64,000 nt of DNA from Pseudomonas sp. dw_612 (GCF_018449725.1 NZ_JAAVVC010000008.1:186001-250000), one strand, 5' to 3'. Shown: positions 38,060-46,989, counted from the stretch's first letter. Notes: a model not told the origin generated them from the sequence alone. A program made the numbers and translations.

Positions 38060-38995
38060 CTAATCGACAGCCTCAGTCTCCGAGACGCTCTCAACCTGCT
38101 CCCGCTGTTTACCCTTGGTCTTCAACTCACTGACAATCACCGCCGCCACAATCAACCCCGCCCCCAGCAACGCAATCGCCGGCAAGCGCTCCCCGGCAAT
38201 CCGCCCGACAATCCCGGCCCACACCGGCTCACCGGCATAGATCAATGTCGCCCGGGTCGGCGAAACGCTTTTCTGCGCCCAGTTCATCGCCACCTGAATC
38301 GCCGCACTCGCTGCACCCAAACCCAATGCGCTGCCCAACAGCAGCCATGAGAAGTGCGGAATCGCTTCCTGGGTCGGCACCACCATCAGAAACGCCAGCA
38401 TCGACGTGACCGCCAATTGCACCACCGTCACCCGCCGCACATCGACCTGACCGGCATAGGTGCTGATCAGAATGATTTCGGCGGCAATCGCCACGGTGCT
38501 GATCAACGTGGCGATTTCGCCGGGGCTGAAGTTCAACGAAGCACCGGACGGCCCGGACAACATCATCAGCCCGGTGAACGCGAGCATGATGCCAATGCTC
38601 GGCATCAACCCCGGCCGTTTGCCAAAGACTAGCCATTGCAGCAACGGCACAAACGGCACATACAACGCGGTAATAAACGCCGACTGGCTACTGGGAATCG
38701 TCTGCAAGCCCACGGTCTGCAAGCCATAACCGAGCATGATCGCCACACCAATGAAGAAGCCGGCCTTGAGTTCCAGCAGCGTCACTGCCCGCAGGCTGCG
38801 CCAGGAGAACAACGAGACAATGCACGCCGCGGCGGCAAAGCGCAGGCCCACGAAAAACATCGGCCCGCTGACGGTCATTGCATGTTGCACCAGCAAAAAC
38901 GTCCCGCCCCAGACCATTGTGATCAGGCCCAGCACGCACTCGGCCTTGCTGAACCGCGAGAAACGGGAAGAAGCCTGAGGGGAGTTCGCTGACAT
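38060..38995 (-). CDS. EamA/DMT-family exporter
   Basis: A 311-residue, ten-helix transporter made of two EamA repeats (about 18-150 and 160-295); GLITMVWGGTFLLVQHAM opens the first and AGEPVWAGIVGRIAGERLPA lies in the second. A charged C-terminal tail (ELKTKGKQREQVESVSETEA) faces the cytoplasm. It probably exports an amino acid or other metabolite. The second of two consecutive ATGs has better spacing from AAGG. It is divergent from an XRE-cupin regulator that probably controls it. Confidence 0.88.
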   Translation of the reverse strand: MSANSPQASSRFSRFSKAECVLGLITMVWGGTFLLVQHAMTVSGPMFFVGLRFAAAACIVSLFSWRSLRAVTLLELKAGFFIGVAIMLGYGLQTVGLQTIPSSQSAFITALYVPFVPLLQWLVFGKRPGLMPSIGIMLAFTGLMMLSGPSGASLNFSPGEIATLISTVAIAAEIILISTYAGQVDVRRVTVVQLAVTSMLAFLMVVPTQEAIPHFSWLLLGSALGLGAASAAIQVAMNWAQKSVSPTRATLIYAGEPVWAGIVGRIAGERLPAIALLGAGLIVAAVIVSELKTKGKQREQVESVSETEAVD

Positions 38996-39046
38996 CATGA
39001 CCTTGCGCGCTACTTGGGGCGGACGCACAATGCGCCCGAATGTTGC

Positions 39047-39058
39047 GCAGTATACTGC
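39047..39058. promoter_or_regulatory. Bidirectional -10 palindrome / putative operator
   Basis: GCAGTATACTGC is a perfect 12-bp palindrome in the 88-base gap between the divergent exporter and regulator genes. It contains TATACT, a strong -10 hexamer, on each strand (39051-39056 on +, 39049-39054 on -). Binding of the neighbouring XRE regulator here would silence both promoters. Confidence 0.5.
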
Positions 39059-39083
39059 CCAACCCCATCGAGTGAGCAATATA

Positions 39084-39647
39084 GTGCACAAAGATTCTCC
39101 GCCGCGGGCTTCGGTCCTCCAGCACGTCAGCCAGAACGTTCGACGCTTGCGCCACGCCGCCGATATGAGCCAGACCGCGCTCGCGGAAAAATCCGGGGTC
39201 AGTCGCCGAATGCTGGTGGCCATCGAGGCTGGCGAGAAAAACGTCAGCCTGACCACCCTCGACCGCGTGGCCGAAGCGCTGGACGTGGCGTTCAGCGACC
39301 TGATTCAGGCGCCGGATGCCCGCGACACGAGTCGCATCAACGAAGTGGCCTGGGCCGGCAAAATCCCGGGCAGCAAAGCGGTGTTGCTCTCCAAAGCCAC
39401 CGCTATCCGTGAAGTGGAACAGTGGGAATGGTGCCTGCAACCGGGGGAAATCTACCCGTCACAACCGGATGCCGACGGCTGGAGCGAACAGATCTACGTG
39501 TTCGAAGGCTGCCTGACCCTGATGCTCGGCGACACCCCGCAGAGAATCGCCGCCGGTGAGTTTTTCATGTTTGCCAGCAACCAGCCGCATTCCTATCGCA
39601 ATGAAGGCGACGTGGCGGCGCGGTTTGTGCGCAATGTGGTGATCTGA
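39084..39647 (+). CDS. XRE-family regulator with cupin domain
   Basis: A 187-residue regulator: helix-turn-helix at about 12-67 (VRRLRHAADMSQTALAEKSG, then VSRRMLVAIEAGEKNVSLTT) and a cupin ligand-binding domain at about 105-185 (LQPGEIYPSQPDADGWSEQI, AAGEFFMFASNQPHSYRNEG). I place the start at the GTG of VHKDSPPRASV. It lies 28 bases after a TATACT -10 box, so the longer in-frame starts would be upstream of the transcript. It is probably the local controller of the divergent exporter. Confidence 0.8.
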   Translation: MHKDSPPRASVLQHVSQNVRRLRHAADMSQTALAEKSGVSRRMLVAIEAGEKNVSLTTLDRVAEALDVAFSDLIQAPDARDTSRINEVAWAGKIPGSKAVLLSKATAIREVEQWEWCLQPGEIYPSQPDADGWSEQIYVFEGCLTLMLGDTPQRIAAGEFFMFASNQPHSYRNEGDVAARFVRNVVI

Positions 39648-39748
39648 CTGTTTACAGGCCAACAGTGGATGAACACTTTGCTGTTTTTAAGCTGCAAGTA
39701 TTTCTCGGATAATTCGACAAGCTATTGAAATAGAACGAATTTATATTC

Positions 39749-39764
39749 AGGCACGACTCCTGCA
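39749..39764 (+). promoter_or_regulatory. Putative sigma-54 promoter upstream of the SfnB-like gene
   Basis: AGGCACGACTCCTGCA keeps the GG (39750-39751) and GC (39762-39763) of a -24/-12 element at the required 10-base separation. It differs from TGGCAC-N5-TTGCA at only two positions. It lies 41 bases before the start codon. Sulfur-scavenging genes of this type are activated by the sigma-54 enhancer-binding protein SfnR in other pseudomonads. Confidence 0.6.
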
Positions 39765-39804
39765 AAAGCTCCAGGGTATTCACCCGGAACCACGGAGTCG
39801 GCTC

Positions 39805-40998
39805 ATGACAACTTCACCTCCCACTGCCCACCTGATCCGCTCGGACGCCGAAGCCATCGCGGTCGCGCACAAGCTCGCCGCACGCTTCGCCGTCGAGGCC
39901 AGCGTTCGGGATCGCGACCGACGCCTGCCAGTGGCCGAACTCGACGAGTTCTCCGCCAGCGGTCTGTGGGGCATCACCGTGCCCAAGGACTACGGCGGCG
40001 CCGGGGTGTCCTACGTGACCGTGGCTGAAGTGATCAAGATCATTTCCGCCGCCGATTCATCCCTCGGCCAGATCCCGCAAAACCACCTCGGCGTGCTCGA
40101 CATCCTGTTGCAAACCGCCACCGAGGAGCAGAAGCGCTATTACTTCGGCAAAGTCCTGCAGGGCCACCGCTTTGGCAATGCCTTTTCCGAATTCAAAAGC
40201 AAAAATGCCGGTGCCTTTGAAACCCGCATCCGTTTCGATCAAGACAGCGCGCAAATCGACGGCGAGAAGTTCTACTGCACCGGCGCGTTGTTCGCGCACA
40301 TCGTGCCCGCGGTGGCGGTCAACGAGCAGAATCAGGCGTTTATTGCTTTCATCGAACGCGACAATCCCGGTTTGACCGTGATCGACAGTTGGGACGGTTT
40401 CGGCCAGCGCACCACGGCCAGCGGTGGCGTGACGCTGAATGCGGTGAAAGTACCGTTGAACGCGGTCATCCCGGCCCATAAAGCCTTCGACGAACCCACC
40501 GCCGACGGCCCGATTTCGCAAATCATCCAGGCCGCCGTGGACACCGGCATCGCCGTCGGCGCGCTGGAAGAAACCAAGCGCTACGCCCGCGAATCCCGCC
40601 CGTGGATCGACAGCGGAAACGATCACGGCTGGCAGGACCCGTTCAGCATCGCCGCGATTGGCGACCTTGAATGGCGCGTCCACGGCACCGAAGCGATCCT
40701 GAAGAAGGCCGGGCTGGCCATCGACGCCGCGTTGCTCAACCCCAACGAAGACACCGTCGCCCATGCCTCCGTGGTGGTGGCCCAGGCCAAAGTGCTGTCC
40801 GCCGAGATCGCGTTGCTCGCCAGCAGCAAACTCTTCGAACTGGCCGGCACCCGCTCGGTGCTCGGCAAATACAACCTCGACCGCCACTGGCGCAACGCCC
40901 GGACTCACACACTGCATGATCCGGCGCGCTGGAAATTCCACCTGATCGGCAACTACCTGCTCAACGGCGTGAAACCCGCGCGCCACGCCTGGAACTGA
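39805..40998 (+). CDS. SfnB-family sulfur acquisition oxidoreductase
   Basis: A 397-residue flavoprotein of the acyl-CoA-dehydrogenase fold, close to SfnB/DszC-type proteins that act in organosulfur use. The N-terminal helical domain has the GLWGITVPKDYGGAGVSYVT signature (about 52-71). The middle beta domain includes FGNAFSEFKSKNAGAFETRI, and the C-terminal four-helix domain ends RWKFHLIGNYLLNGVKPARH. The substrate is not evident. It needs FMN from a reductase partner encoded elsewhere. First gene of a three-gene unit. Confidence 0.85.
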   Translation: MTTSPPTAHLIRSDAEAIAVAHKLAARFAVEASVRDRDRRLPVAELDEFSASGLWGITVPKDYGGAGVSYVTVAEVIKIISAADSSLGQIPQNHLGVLDILLQTATEEQKRYYFGKVLQGHRFGNAFSEFKSKNAGAFETRIRFDQDSAQIDGEKFYCTGALFAHIVPAVAVNEQNQAFIAFIERDNPGLTVIDSWDGFGQRTTASGGVTLNAVKVPLNAVIPAHKAFDEPTADGPISQIIQAAVDTGIAVGALEETKRYARESRPWIDSGNDHGWQDPFSIAAIGDLEWRVHGTEAILKKAGLAIDAALLNPNEDTVAHASVVVAQAKVLSAEIALLASSKLFELAGTRSVLGKYNLDRHWRNARTHTLHDPARWKFHLIGNYLLNGVKPARHAWN

Positions 40999-41008
40999 GG
41001 AGCCCACC

Positions 41009-41446
41009 ATGAATGCCTTGACTCAACCGATTAGTGCCGGGCAACCCCTGGCCAAAAGTCAGCACGACGTGCACAACGCCCGCAACCTGCTGGAGGCGAC
41101 CCTGCGGTTTGTCCGCCAACAAGGGCAAACCGCGCAGGATCCTTACGTCATCAGCCGTTTCGGTGATTTGCACATTCGCATCGAAGTCGCCGCCGCGCTG
41201 CTGGAACGTGCCGAAGCCTTCCTCGATAGCCATGAAGATGACACTGAAATCAGCGTCGCCATCGCTGAATCGCACCTGGCCAGCGCCGATGCCTTGAACG
41301 CTGTCAGCAACGCCGAATTTGAACTCACCGGCCAACGCACCCCGTTGCACGGTTCACTGCACGATCCGCTGCGCTGGAAACTCCACCTCATCGGCAACTT
41401 CCGCCTCAACGGCATCCATCCCCCAAGCTTCAGGAGCGCCGTTTGA
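41009..41446 (+). CDS. Stand-alone acyl-CoA-dehydrogenase C-terminal-domain-like protein
   Basis: A 145-residue helical protein homologous by eye to the C-terminal four-helix bundle of the SfnB-like protein just upstream. Its end (LHDPLRWKLHLIGNFRLNGI) aligns with LHDPARWKFHLIGNYLLNGV there. It lacks the N-terminal and beta domains, so it cannot bind flavin alone like a full enzyme. A GGAG site precedes the ATG 10 bases after the previous gene, and its TGA overlaps the next ATG. It could be a partner or stabiliser of the neighbouring oxygenases; an intact frame and coupling argue against a pseudogene. Confidence 0.75.
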   Translation: MNALTQPISAGQPLAKSQHDVHNARNLLEATLRFVRQQGQTAQDPYVISRFGDLHIRIEVAAALLERAEAFLDSHEDDTEISVAIAESHLASADALNAVSNAEFELTGQRTPLHGSLHDPLRWKLHLIGNFRLNGIHPPSFRSAV

Positions 41447-42849
41447 TGGCCCGTGAAATTCGTCTTAACGCGTTTGACATGAACTGCGTCGGCCATCAGT
41501 CACCGGGTTTGTGGGCGCATCCCCGTGATCGTTCCTGGCAATACAAGGACCTCGAATACTGGACCGACCTGGCGAAAATCCTCGAGCGCGGCAAGTTTGA
41601 CGGCTTGTTCATTGCCGACGTGCTGGGCATTTACGACGTCTACAACGGCAACGGTGACGCGGCGATCCGTCAGGCGGCGCAGGTGCCGGTCAATGATCCG
41701 CTGCAACTGATCCCGCCGATGGCGCTGGTCACCGAGCACCTGGGTTTCGGCCTGACCGCGTCGCTGTCCTTCGAACACCCGTATCCGTTCGCCCGACGCC
41801 TTTCGACCCTCGATCACCTGACCAAGGGCCGTGCCGGCTGGAACATCGTTACCTCCTATCTGGAGAGCGGCGCAAAGAACCTCGGCCAGAAAAACCAGAC
41901 CGAACACGACGCCCGTTATGACTTCGCCGAAGAGTACCTGGAGGTTTGTTACAAACTCTGGGAAGGCAGTTGGGAGGAGGGCGCGATCCTGCGCGATCGT
42001 GAGCGGCGGATCTTCAGTGACCCGAGCAAAATCCATGAGATCCAGCACGTTGGTAAACACTTCCAGGTGCCGGGTATTCACCTCTGCGAGCCTTCGCCGC
42101 AACGCACGCCTGTGTTGTATCAGGCCGGTGCGTCGAGTCGCGGCAAGCAGTTCGCGGCTGAGCATGCGGAGTGTGTGTTCGTCGCGGCGCCGTCGAAAGT
42201 GCTGCTGAAGAAAACCGTTGCGGATATCCGCCGTCGTGCGGCTGAAGCGGGGCGCGATCCGAAGAAGATCCTGATCTTCAACCTGCAAACGGTGATCCTC
42301 GGCGAGACCGATGCCAAGGCCAAAGCCAAGTTCGAGGAGTACAAAACCTGGGTCAGCTATGAAGGCGCGATGGCGCTGATTTCGGGCTGGACCGGGATTG
42401 ATTTCAGCCAGTTCAAACCGGAAGAACCGCTCAAGCACGTGCACACCAATGCGATTCAATCGGCGGTCGAAGCGTTCTCCACGGCGGACCCGAACAAAGT
42501 CTGGACCCCGAATGAATTGGCCGATTGGGTGGGGATTGGCGGGTTTGGTCCGTTGTTCGTCGGCAGCCCGGAAACCGTCGCCGATCTGTTGCAGGAATGG
42601 GTTGAAGAAACCGATGTGGATGGCTTCAACCTGGCCTATGCGTTGACCCACGAAACCTTTATCGACGCCGTGGAATTGCTCGTGCCGGAGTTGCAGAAGC
42701 GCGGCGTGTACAAGACCGAATATGCGCCGGGGACATTGCGCGAGAAGTTGTTTGGCGAAGGGCCGCGCTTGCCCGACATCCATCCGGGGGCGGGCTATCG
42801 GGATTTGGCCGGGTTGCGGCAGCAGGAGAAGAAAGTGGTGTCGGCGTAG
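41446..42849 (+). CDS. NtaA/DmoA-family FMN-dependent monooxygenase
   Basis: A 467-residue bacterial-luciferase-like (LLM) enzyme of the NtaA/SnaA/DszA/DmoA group, which uses reduced FMN and O2 to cleave C-S or C-N bonds. Family segments are IRLNAFDMNCVGHQSPGLWA at the N-terminus, KGRAGWNIVTSYLESGAKNL (about 126-145), RTPVLYQAGASSRGKQFAAE (about 220-239) and VDGFNLAYALTHETFIDAVE near 390. It overlaps the preceding gene (TGATG). With the SfnB-like neighbour it probably desulfurises an organosulfur compound such as a sulfone or sulfide. Confidence 0.88.
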   Translation: MAREIRLNAFDMNCVGHQSPGLWAHPRDRSWQYKDLEYWTDLAKILERGKFDGLFIADVLGIYDVYNGNGDAAIRQAAQVPVNDPLQLIPPMALVTEHLGFGLTASLSFEHPYPFARRLSTLDHLTKGRAGWNIVTSYLESGAKNLGQKNQTEHDARYDFAEEYLEVCYKLWEGSWEEGAILRDRERRIFSDPSKIHEIQHVGKHFQVPGIHLCEPSPQRTPVLYQAGASSRGKQFAAEHAECVFVAAPSKVLLKKTVADIRRRAAEAGRDPKKILIFNLQTVILGETDAKAKAKFEEYKTWVSYEGAMALISGWTGIDFSQFKPEEPLKHVHTNAIQSAVEAFSTADPNKVWTPNELADWVGIGGFGPLFVGSPETVADLLQEWVEETDVDGFNLAYALTHETFIDAVELLVPELQKRGVYKTEYAPGTLREKLFGEGPRLPDIHPGAGYRDLAGLRQQEKKVVSA

Positions 42850-42851
42850 AC

Positions 42852-43285
42852 GCCTTCGCGAGCAAGCCTCGCTCCTACGGATTTGCGTTGTTCACAAAAA
42901 ATGCGACCGACATAAATCTCGTAGGAGCGAGGCTTGCCCGCGAAGAGGCCTGCACATTCAACATTGATGTCGGCTGATAGACCGCTTTCGCGAGCAAGCC
43001 CGCTCCCACAAGGTGACCGGGTTGTACGCAAATACTCGGCCCGACATAGAACCCCTGTGGGAGCGGGCTTGCCCGCGAAGAGGCCGGCACATCCAATATC
43101 AGTGTCGCCAGGCAGTCCGCTTTCGCGAGCAAGCCCGCTCCCACAATTGGATTGTGGTTGTACACAAATGCCCGGCCCGACAAAGATCCCCTGTGGGAGC
43201 GAGCTTGCTCGCGATGAGATCGCCACATCCAACATCGATGTCGCCGGTTAAACCGCCATCGCGAGCAAGCTCGCTCCCACAGGGG
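42852..43285. repeat. Tandem REPIN array (seven REP units, family A)
   Basis: Seven REP units alternate in orientation at 42852, 42919, 42983, 43053, 43118, 43189 and 43254. The spacers between pairs are themselves related (TTGTTCACAAA, TTGTACGCAAA and TTGTACACAAA at 42888, 43022 and 43158, each followed by CCGACA). The array is thus about three tandem units of roughly 135 bases. It fills the 500-base gap between the monooxygenase and the AMP-binding-like gene; nothing else is seen there. Confidence 0.92.
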
Positions 43286-43350
43286 ATGGCGTTAATTCTT
43301 CAGCCCAGCGGACCACCGCACGCTTTTGCCCATGACAGAGAGGTCAATCC

Positions 43351-44256
43351 ATGAGCGTGCATGAACTCAAGCGTCCGCCCAGCGCGGATTCTGCGCAATG
43401 GCAAGTCAAGGCGCCCCAGGCGTTGGAACAATTGCGCCATTGGGGGCAGGTCAGTCCGTTGCACACGGCGCTGCGGCACAAGCGCCACGGCCAGTGGTGT
43501 GTCTGGCGCTGGATCGATGCCTTGCGCGATGTTGAGCGCCTGGCCGATGGCTTGCGCCAGCAGGGCTTTACCGAAGATTCGCGGCTGGCCCTGAGCGGTG
43601 CTTTCGAACCCAACCTATTGCTGCTGGCGCTGGCGGCGAAGCACGTCGGCGGCGAAGTGCTGACCGTGCCCGACACCCTCGACGCCGAGACCCTGCACAA
43701 AGCGCTGTGGCGCAGCCGTCCGACTCACGCCTTTATCCAGGGCCGGCAAACCCGGCAGATGTGGCTCAACCACGGCCAAACCCTGCTGGACTTCACCGAA
43801 CTGCTCGGCCCGGTAGAACCGCCGCAACGCCAGCGCCTCGGCCTCTGCGGCGCGCAACTCTGGAGCGAAGAGGGCACGCAATGGCAGGACGGCCTCAGCG
43901 TTCTGCTGGATCAATGGCTGGTCAGCGGCCAAGCCCTGGCCTTCCCGGAAAGTCCCGGCAGCGCCAGCCGTGATCGCCGGGAAGTCGCGCCGTCCGGGCT
44001 GCTGCTGTCCGCCGAACGCCTGCAACGCCTGGCCGACGAAATCGAAAGCCGTCTCGCCCCGCAAAACACCTGGCGCCGACGCCTGTGCGACTGGGCCATC
44101 GCCCACCCGGAAAAACCCCTGCAACGTCTGATCAAAAACCGGGTTCGCCGACTGCTGGGCTTCCACAACCTGCATTTCATCTGGCAAGCCACCCGCACGC
44201 CCGGTGCTCAACCCGCGCCAACCTGGCTCGCCGAATTCAAACGGGACATCGCATGA
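43351..44256 (+). CDS. Degenerate AMP-binding (acyl-CoA synthetase-like) protein
   Basis: A 301-residue protein resembling the N-terminal part of AMP-forming acyl-CoA synthetases: WRWIDALRDVERLADGLRQQ, DSRLALSGAFEPNLLLLALA, KHVGGEVLTVPDTLDAETL. The phosphate-binding SSGTTGxPK loop, the YGxTE motif and the C-terminal hinge domain are all missing, so ligase activity is unlikely. It keeps the cluster position that a full-length synthetase holds before LIV-type ABC genes in other proteobacteria. The frame is intact and ends overlapping the next gene (ATGA), so it is probably a functional remnant with a new role rather than a pseudogene. Confidence 0.65.
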   Translation: MSVHELKRPPSADSAQWQVKAPQALEQLRHWGQVSPLHTALRHKRHGQWCVWRWIDALRDVERLADGLRQQGFTEDSRLALSGAFEPNLLLLALAAKHVGGEVLTVPDTLDAETLHKALWRSRPTHAFIQGRQTRQMWLNHGQTLLDFTELLGPVEPPQRQRLGLCGAQLWSEEGTQWQDGLSVLLDQWLVSGQALAFPESPGSASRDRREVAPSGLLLSAERLQRLADEIESRLAPQNTWRRRLCDWAIAHPEKPLQRLIKNRVRRLLGFHNLHFIWQATRTPGAQPAPTWLAEFKRDIA

Positions 44257-45029
44257 GCTCGACCGATTCCATCCTGCAAGTCAGCGGCATTTCCCTGTCG
44301 TTCAAAGGCGTGAAGGCGATCAACGACTTGTCCTTCGACGTACGCCGGGGCGAAATCTGCGCGCTGATCGGCCCCAACGGCGCGGGCAAAAGTTCGCTGC
44401 TCAACGTGCTGAACGGCGTGTACCGCTTCGATGCCGGCTCGATCGTGTTCGAGCAGCAGCCATTCAAACGCATCGACCCGCTGAACGCCGCACGTCGGGG
44501 CATTGGTCGCACGTTCCAGAACAACGCGCTGTTCAAGAAAATGAGCGTGATCGACAACATCCTCACCGGCCTGTCCCGGCACCTGCGCAGCAGTTTCATC
44601 GAACAAGCCCTCAACCTGCCGCGCGCCCGGCGTGAAGCCGCAGACTTTCGCCAACAGGCCCAAGGCATTCTCGAATTCCTCGAACTGCAAGCCCACCGCG
44701 ACGTGCCGGTGGGCAATTTGTCCTACGGCCTGCAAAAACGCGTGGAGCTGGGCCGCGCCTTGATCGCCGGCCCGCGCCTGTTGCTGCTCGACGAGCCGAT
44801 GGCCGGGATGAACGCCGAAGAGAAACAGGATATGGCGCGCTTTATCGCCGACATCAACCGCGACCTCGGCACCACCGTGGTGCTGATCGAACACGACATG
44901 AGCGTGGTCATGGGTCTGTCCGACCATGTGGTGGTGCTGGATTACGGGCGCAAGGTCGGCGACGGCACGCCCGCCGAAGTGCAGGCCGATCCCGAGGTGA
45001 TCGCGGCGTATCTGGGAGTGGTGCACTGA
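44253..45029 (+). CDS. Branched-chain-type ABC transporter, ATP-binding protein (LivG-like)
   Basis: A 258-residue ATPase: Walker A GPNGAGKSS at 40-48, the LivG-type GIGRTFQNNALFKKMSVIDN, signature LSYGLQKRVELGRAL and Walker B LLLLDEPMAGMN. Part of a five-component importer of the hydrophobic amino-acid family. It overlaps both neighbours. The substrate is unlikely to be an amino acid given the surrounding sulfur and acyl-type genes (inference). Confidence 0.92.
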   Translation: MSSTDSILQVSGISLSFKGVKAINDLSFDVRRGEICALIGPNGAGKSSLLNVLNGVYRFDAGSIVFEQQPFKRIDPLNAARRGIGRTFQNNALFKKMSVIDNILTGLSRHLRSSFIEQALNLPRARREAADFRQQAQGILEFLELQAHRDVPVGNLSYGLQKRVELGRALIAGPRLLLLDEPMAGMNAEEKQDMARFIADINRDLGTTVVLIEHDMSVVMGLSDHVVVLDYGRKVGDGTPAEVQADPEVIAAYLGVVH

Positions 45030-45910
45030 TGACGTTCTTCTTCGAAACCCTGCTTGGCGGCTTGCTCGCCGGGACCATGTATTCCCTGGTCGCGATCGGC
45101 TTCGTGCTGATCTACAAGGCCAGCGGCGTGTTCAATTTTGCCCAGGGCTCGATGCTGTTGTTCGCCGCGCTGACCTTCGTCAGCCTGCACGACCAGGGCG
45201 TGCCGTTTGCCTTGGCGTTGTTGCTGACGGTTGTAGTGATGATCATCGGCGCGCTGCTGATCGAACGCCTGGTGCTGCGGCCCTTGGTCAATCGTTCGCA
45301 GATCACCTTGTTTATGGCGACGCTGGGGCTGTCGTTCATCATTGAAGGCCTGGCCCAAGGGCTGATGGGTTCGCAAGTGCGGGCGCTGGACCTGGGCATT
45401 GACGACATACCAATTTTCATCGGCGGGATGATGGTCAGTCAGTTCGACCTGATCGCCGCCGCTGCGGCCATCGTGCTGGTGACGGTGCTGGCGCTGCTGT
45501 TCAACAAAACCCGGATCGGCGTGTCCCTGCGCGCGGTGGCGGATGACACCACGGCCGCTCTGTCGATCGGTATCAACCTCAACCGCATCTGGCAGATCGT
45601 ATGGGCGGTGGCCGGCATTGTCGGCCTGGTCGCCGGGTTGCTCTGGGGCGCGCGCCAAGGGGTGCAGTTTTCCCTGTCGCTGGTGGTGCTCAAAGCCTTG
45701 CCGGTGCTGATCATCGGCGGCTTCACCTCGATTGGCGGGGCGATTGTCGGCGGGCTGATTGTCGGCGCGGCGGAGAACCTCGCCGAGGTCTACATCGGCC
45801 CGCTGATCGGCGGCGGCATCACCCCGTGGTTCGCTTACGTCCTGGCTTTGGTCTTCCTGTACATCCGTCCCGCCGGCCTGTTCGGCGAGCGCGCCATCGA
45901 GCGAGTCTGA
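45029..45910 (+). CDS. Branched-chain-type ABC transporter permease (LivH-like)
   Basis: A 293-residue permease with about eight membrane helices. Family stretches are GGLLAGTMYSLVAIGFVLIY (about 10-29), ASGVFNFAQGSMLLFAALTF, and VAGIVGLVAGLLWGARQG. The ATG overlaps the LivG-like stop by one base. Confidence 0.92.
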   Translation: MTFFFETLLGGLLAGTMYSLVAIGFVLIYKASGVFNFAQGSMLLFAALTFVSLHDQGVPFALALLLTVVVMIIGALLIERLVLRPLVNRSQITLFMATLGLSFIIEGLAQGLMGSQVRALDLGIDDIPIFIGGMMVSQFDLIAAAAAIVLVTVLALLFNKTRIGVSLRAVADDTTAALSIGINLNRIWQIVWAVAGIVGLVAGLLWGARQGVQFSLSLVVLKALPVLIIGGFTSIGGAIVGGLIVGAAENLAEVYIGPLIGGGITPWFAYVLALVFLYIRPAGLFGERAIERV

Positions 45911-45914
45911 ACCC

Positions 45915-46964
45915 ATGTCGACTTCCCTTACCCGCGAAACCGCGCCGTCGGTGTTGGTCCAGCGTCGTGTGCCGTTTGGCCTGCTCGGTCTGTTGTTGAT
46001 CGCCTTCGTCATCGTGCCGCTGACCGGCAACGATTATTGGCTGAACGCGATTCTGATCCCGTTCCTCGTGCTGTCCCTGGCCGGGCTCGGCCTCAATCTG
46101 TTGACCGGTTACACCGGCCAGACCTCGGTCGGTGCGGCCGGATTCATGGCAGTCGGCGCATTTGCCACCTATGGATTTTTGCTGCGATTGCCTGAGCTGG
46201 GCTTGCCGGTTGCGCTGCTGGGCGGCGGCTTGATCAGCGCCGTGGTTGGTTTTGTCTTCGGCCTGCCCAGTTCGCGGATCAAGGGTTTTTACCTGATGGT
46301 CACCACGCTGGCCGCGCAATTCTTCCTCGAATGGCTGTTCGTCAAATTCCCCTGGTTCTACAACTACGGTTCATCCGGGACCATTTCCGCGCCGAAACTG
46401 GCGCTGTTCGGCCATGACCTGAACACGCCGGTCGGGCGTTATTTGCTGACCCTGACCACGGTGCTGTTGTTGACCTGGGTCGCGGTGAACCTGGTGAAAA
46501 GCCAGATCGGCCGCAACTGGATGGCGATCCGTGACATGGACACCGCAGCCGCCGTGATCGGCATCCCGGTGGTGCGCTACAAACACCTGGCCTTCGCCGT
46601 CAGCTCGTTCTACCTCGGCATCGCCGGGGCGCTGTGGGCCTTCGCGTACTTGGGCACCGCCAGCGCCAGCAGCTTCGATATCAATCGCTCCTTCCAGATC
46701 CTGTTCATCATCATTATCGGCGGCATGGGCAGCATCGCCGGCAACTTCGTCGGCGCGGCGTTTATCAGCCTGCTGCCGATCCTGCTCAGCCACGCCGGAC
46801 AAGCCTTGTTCGGCGGCGCGGTGGACGCGGGGCAATTGCAGAACCTGCAAAAAATCATCTTCGGCGTGTTGATCATCCTGTTCCTGATCAAGGAACCGGA
46901 AGGGCTGATTCGCCTGCTGGGCAACCTTCGTGAACGGCTGAGTCACTGGCCGCTGCGCTTCTGA
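45915..46964 (+). CDS. Branched-chain-type ABC transporter permease (LivM-like)
   Basis: A 349-residue permease with about ten helices and the LivM signatures LGLNLLTGYTGQTSVGAAGF (about 57-76), GRNWMAIRDMDTAAAVIGIP (about 195-214) and FIIIIGGMGSIAGNFVGAAF. It forms the channel with the LivH-like subunit. Four bases separate the genes. Confidence 0.92.
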   Translation: MSTSLTRETAPSVLVQRRVPFGLLGLLLIAFVIVPLTGNDYWLNAILIPFLVLSLAGLGLNLLTGYTGQTSVGAAGFMAVGAFATYGFLLRLPELGLPVALLGGGLISAVVGFVFGLPSSRIKGFYLMVTTLAAQFFLEWLFVKFPWFYNYGSSGTISAPKLALFGHDLNTPVGRYLLTLTTVLLLTWVAVNLVKSQIGRNWMAIRDMDTAAAVIGIPVVRYKHLAFAVSSFYLGIAGALWAFAYLGTASASSFDINRSFQILFIIIIGGMGSIAGNFVGAAFISLLPILLSHAGQALFGGAVDAGQLQNLQKIIFGVLIILFLIKEPEGLIRLLGNLRERLSHWPLRF

Positions 46965-46989
46965 ATTCCTCACCTATTAGAGAGACAAC

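Noticed and set aside
42852..43285. CRISPR array
   Set aside because: The regular repeats alternate in orientation and are palindromic REP units with related spacers, not direct repeats with unique spacers; no cas genes are present.
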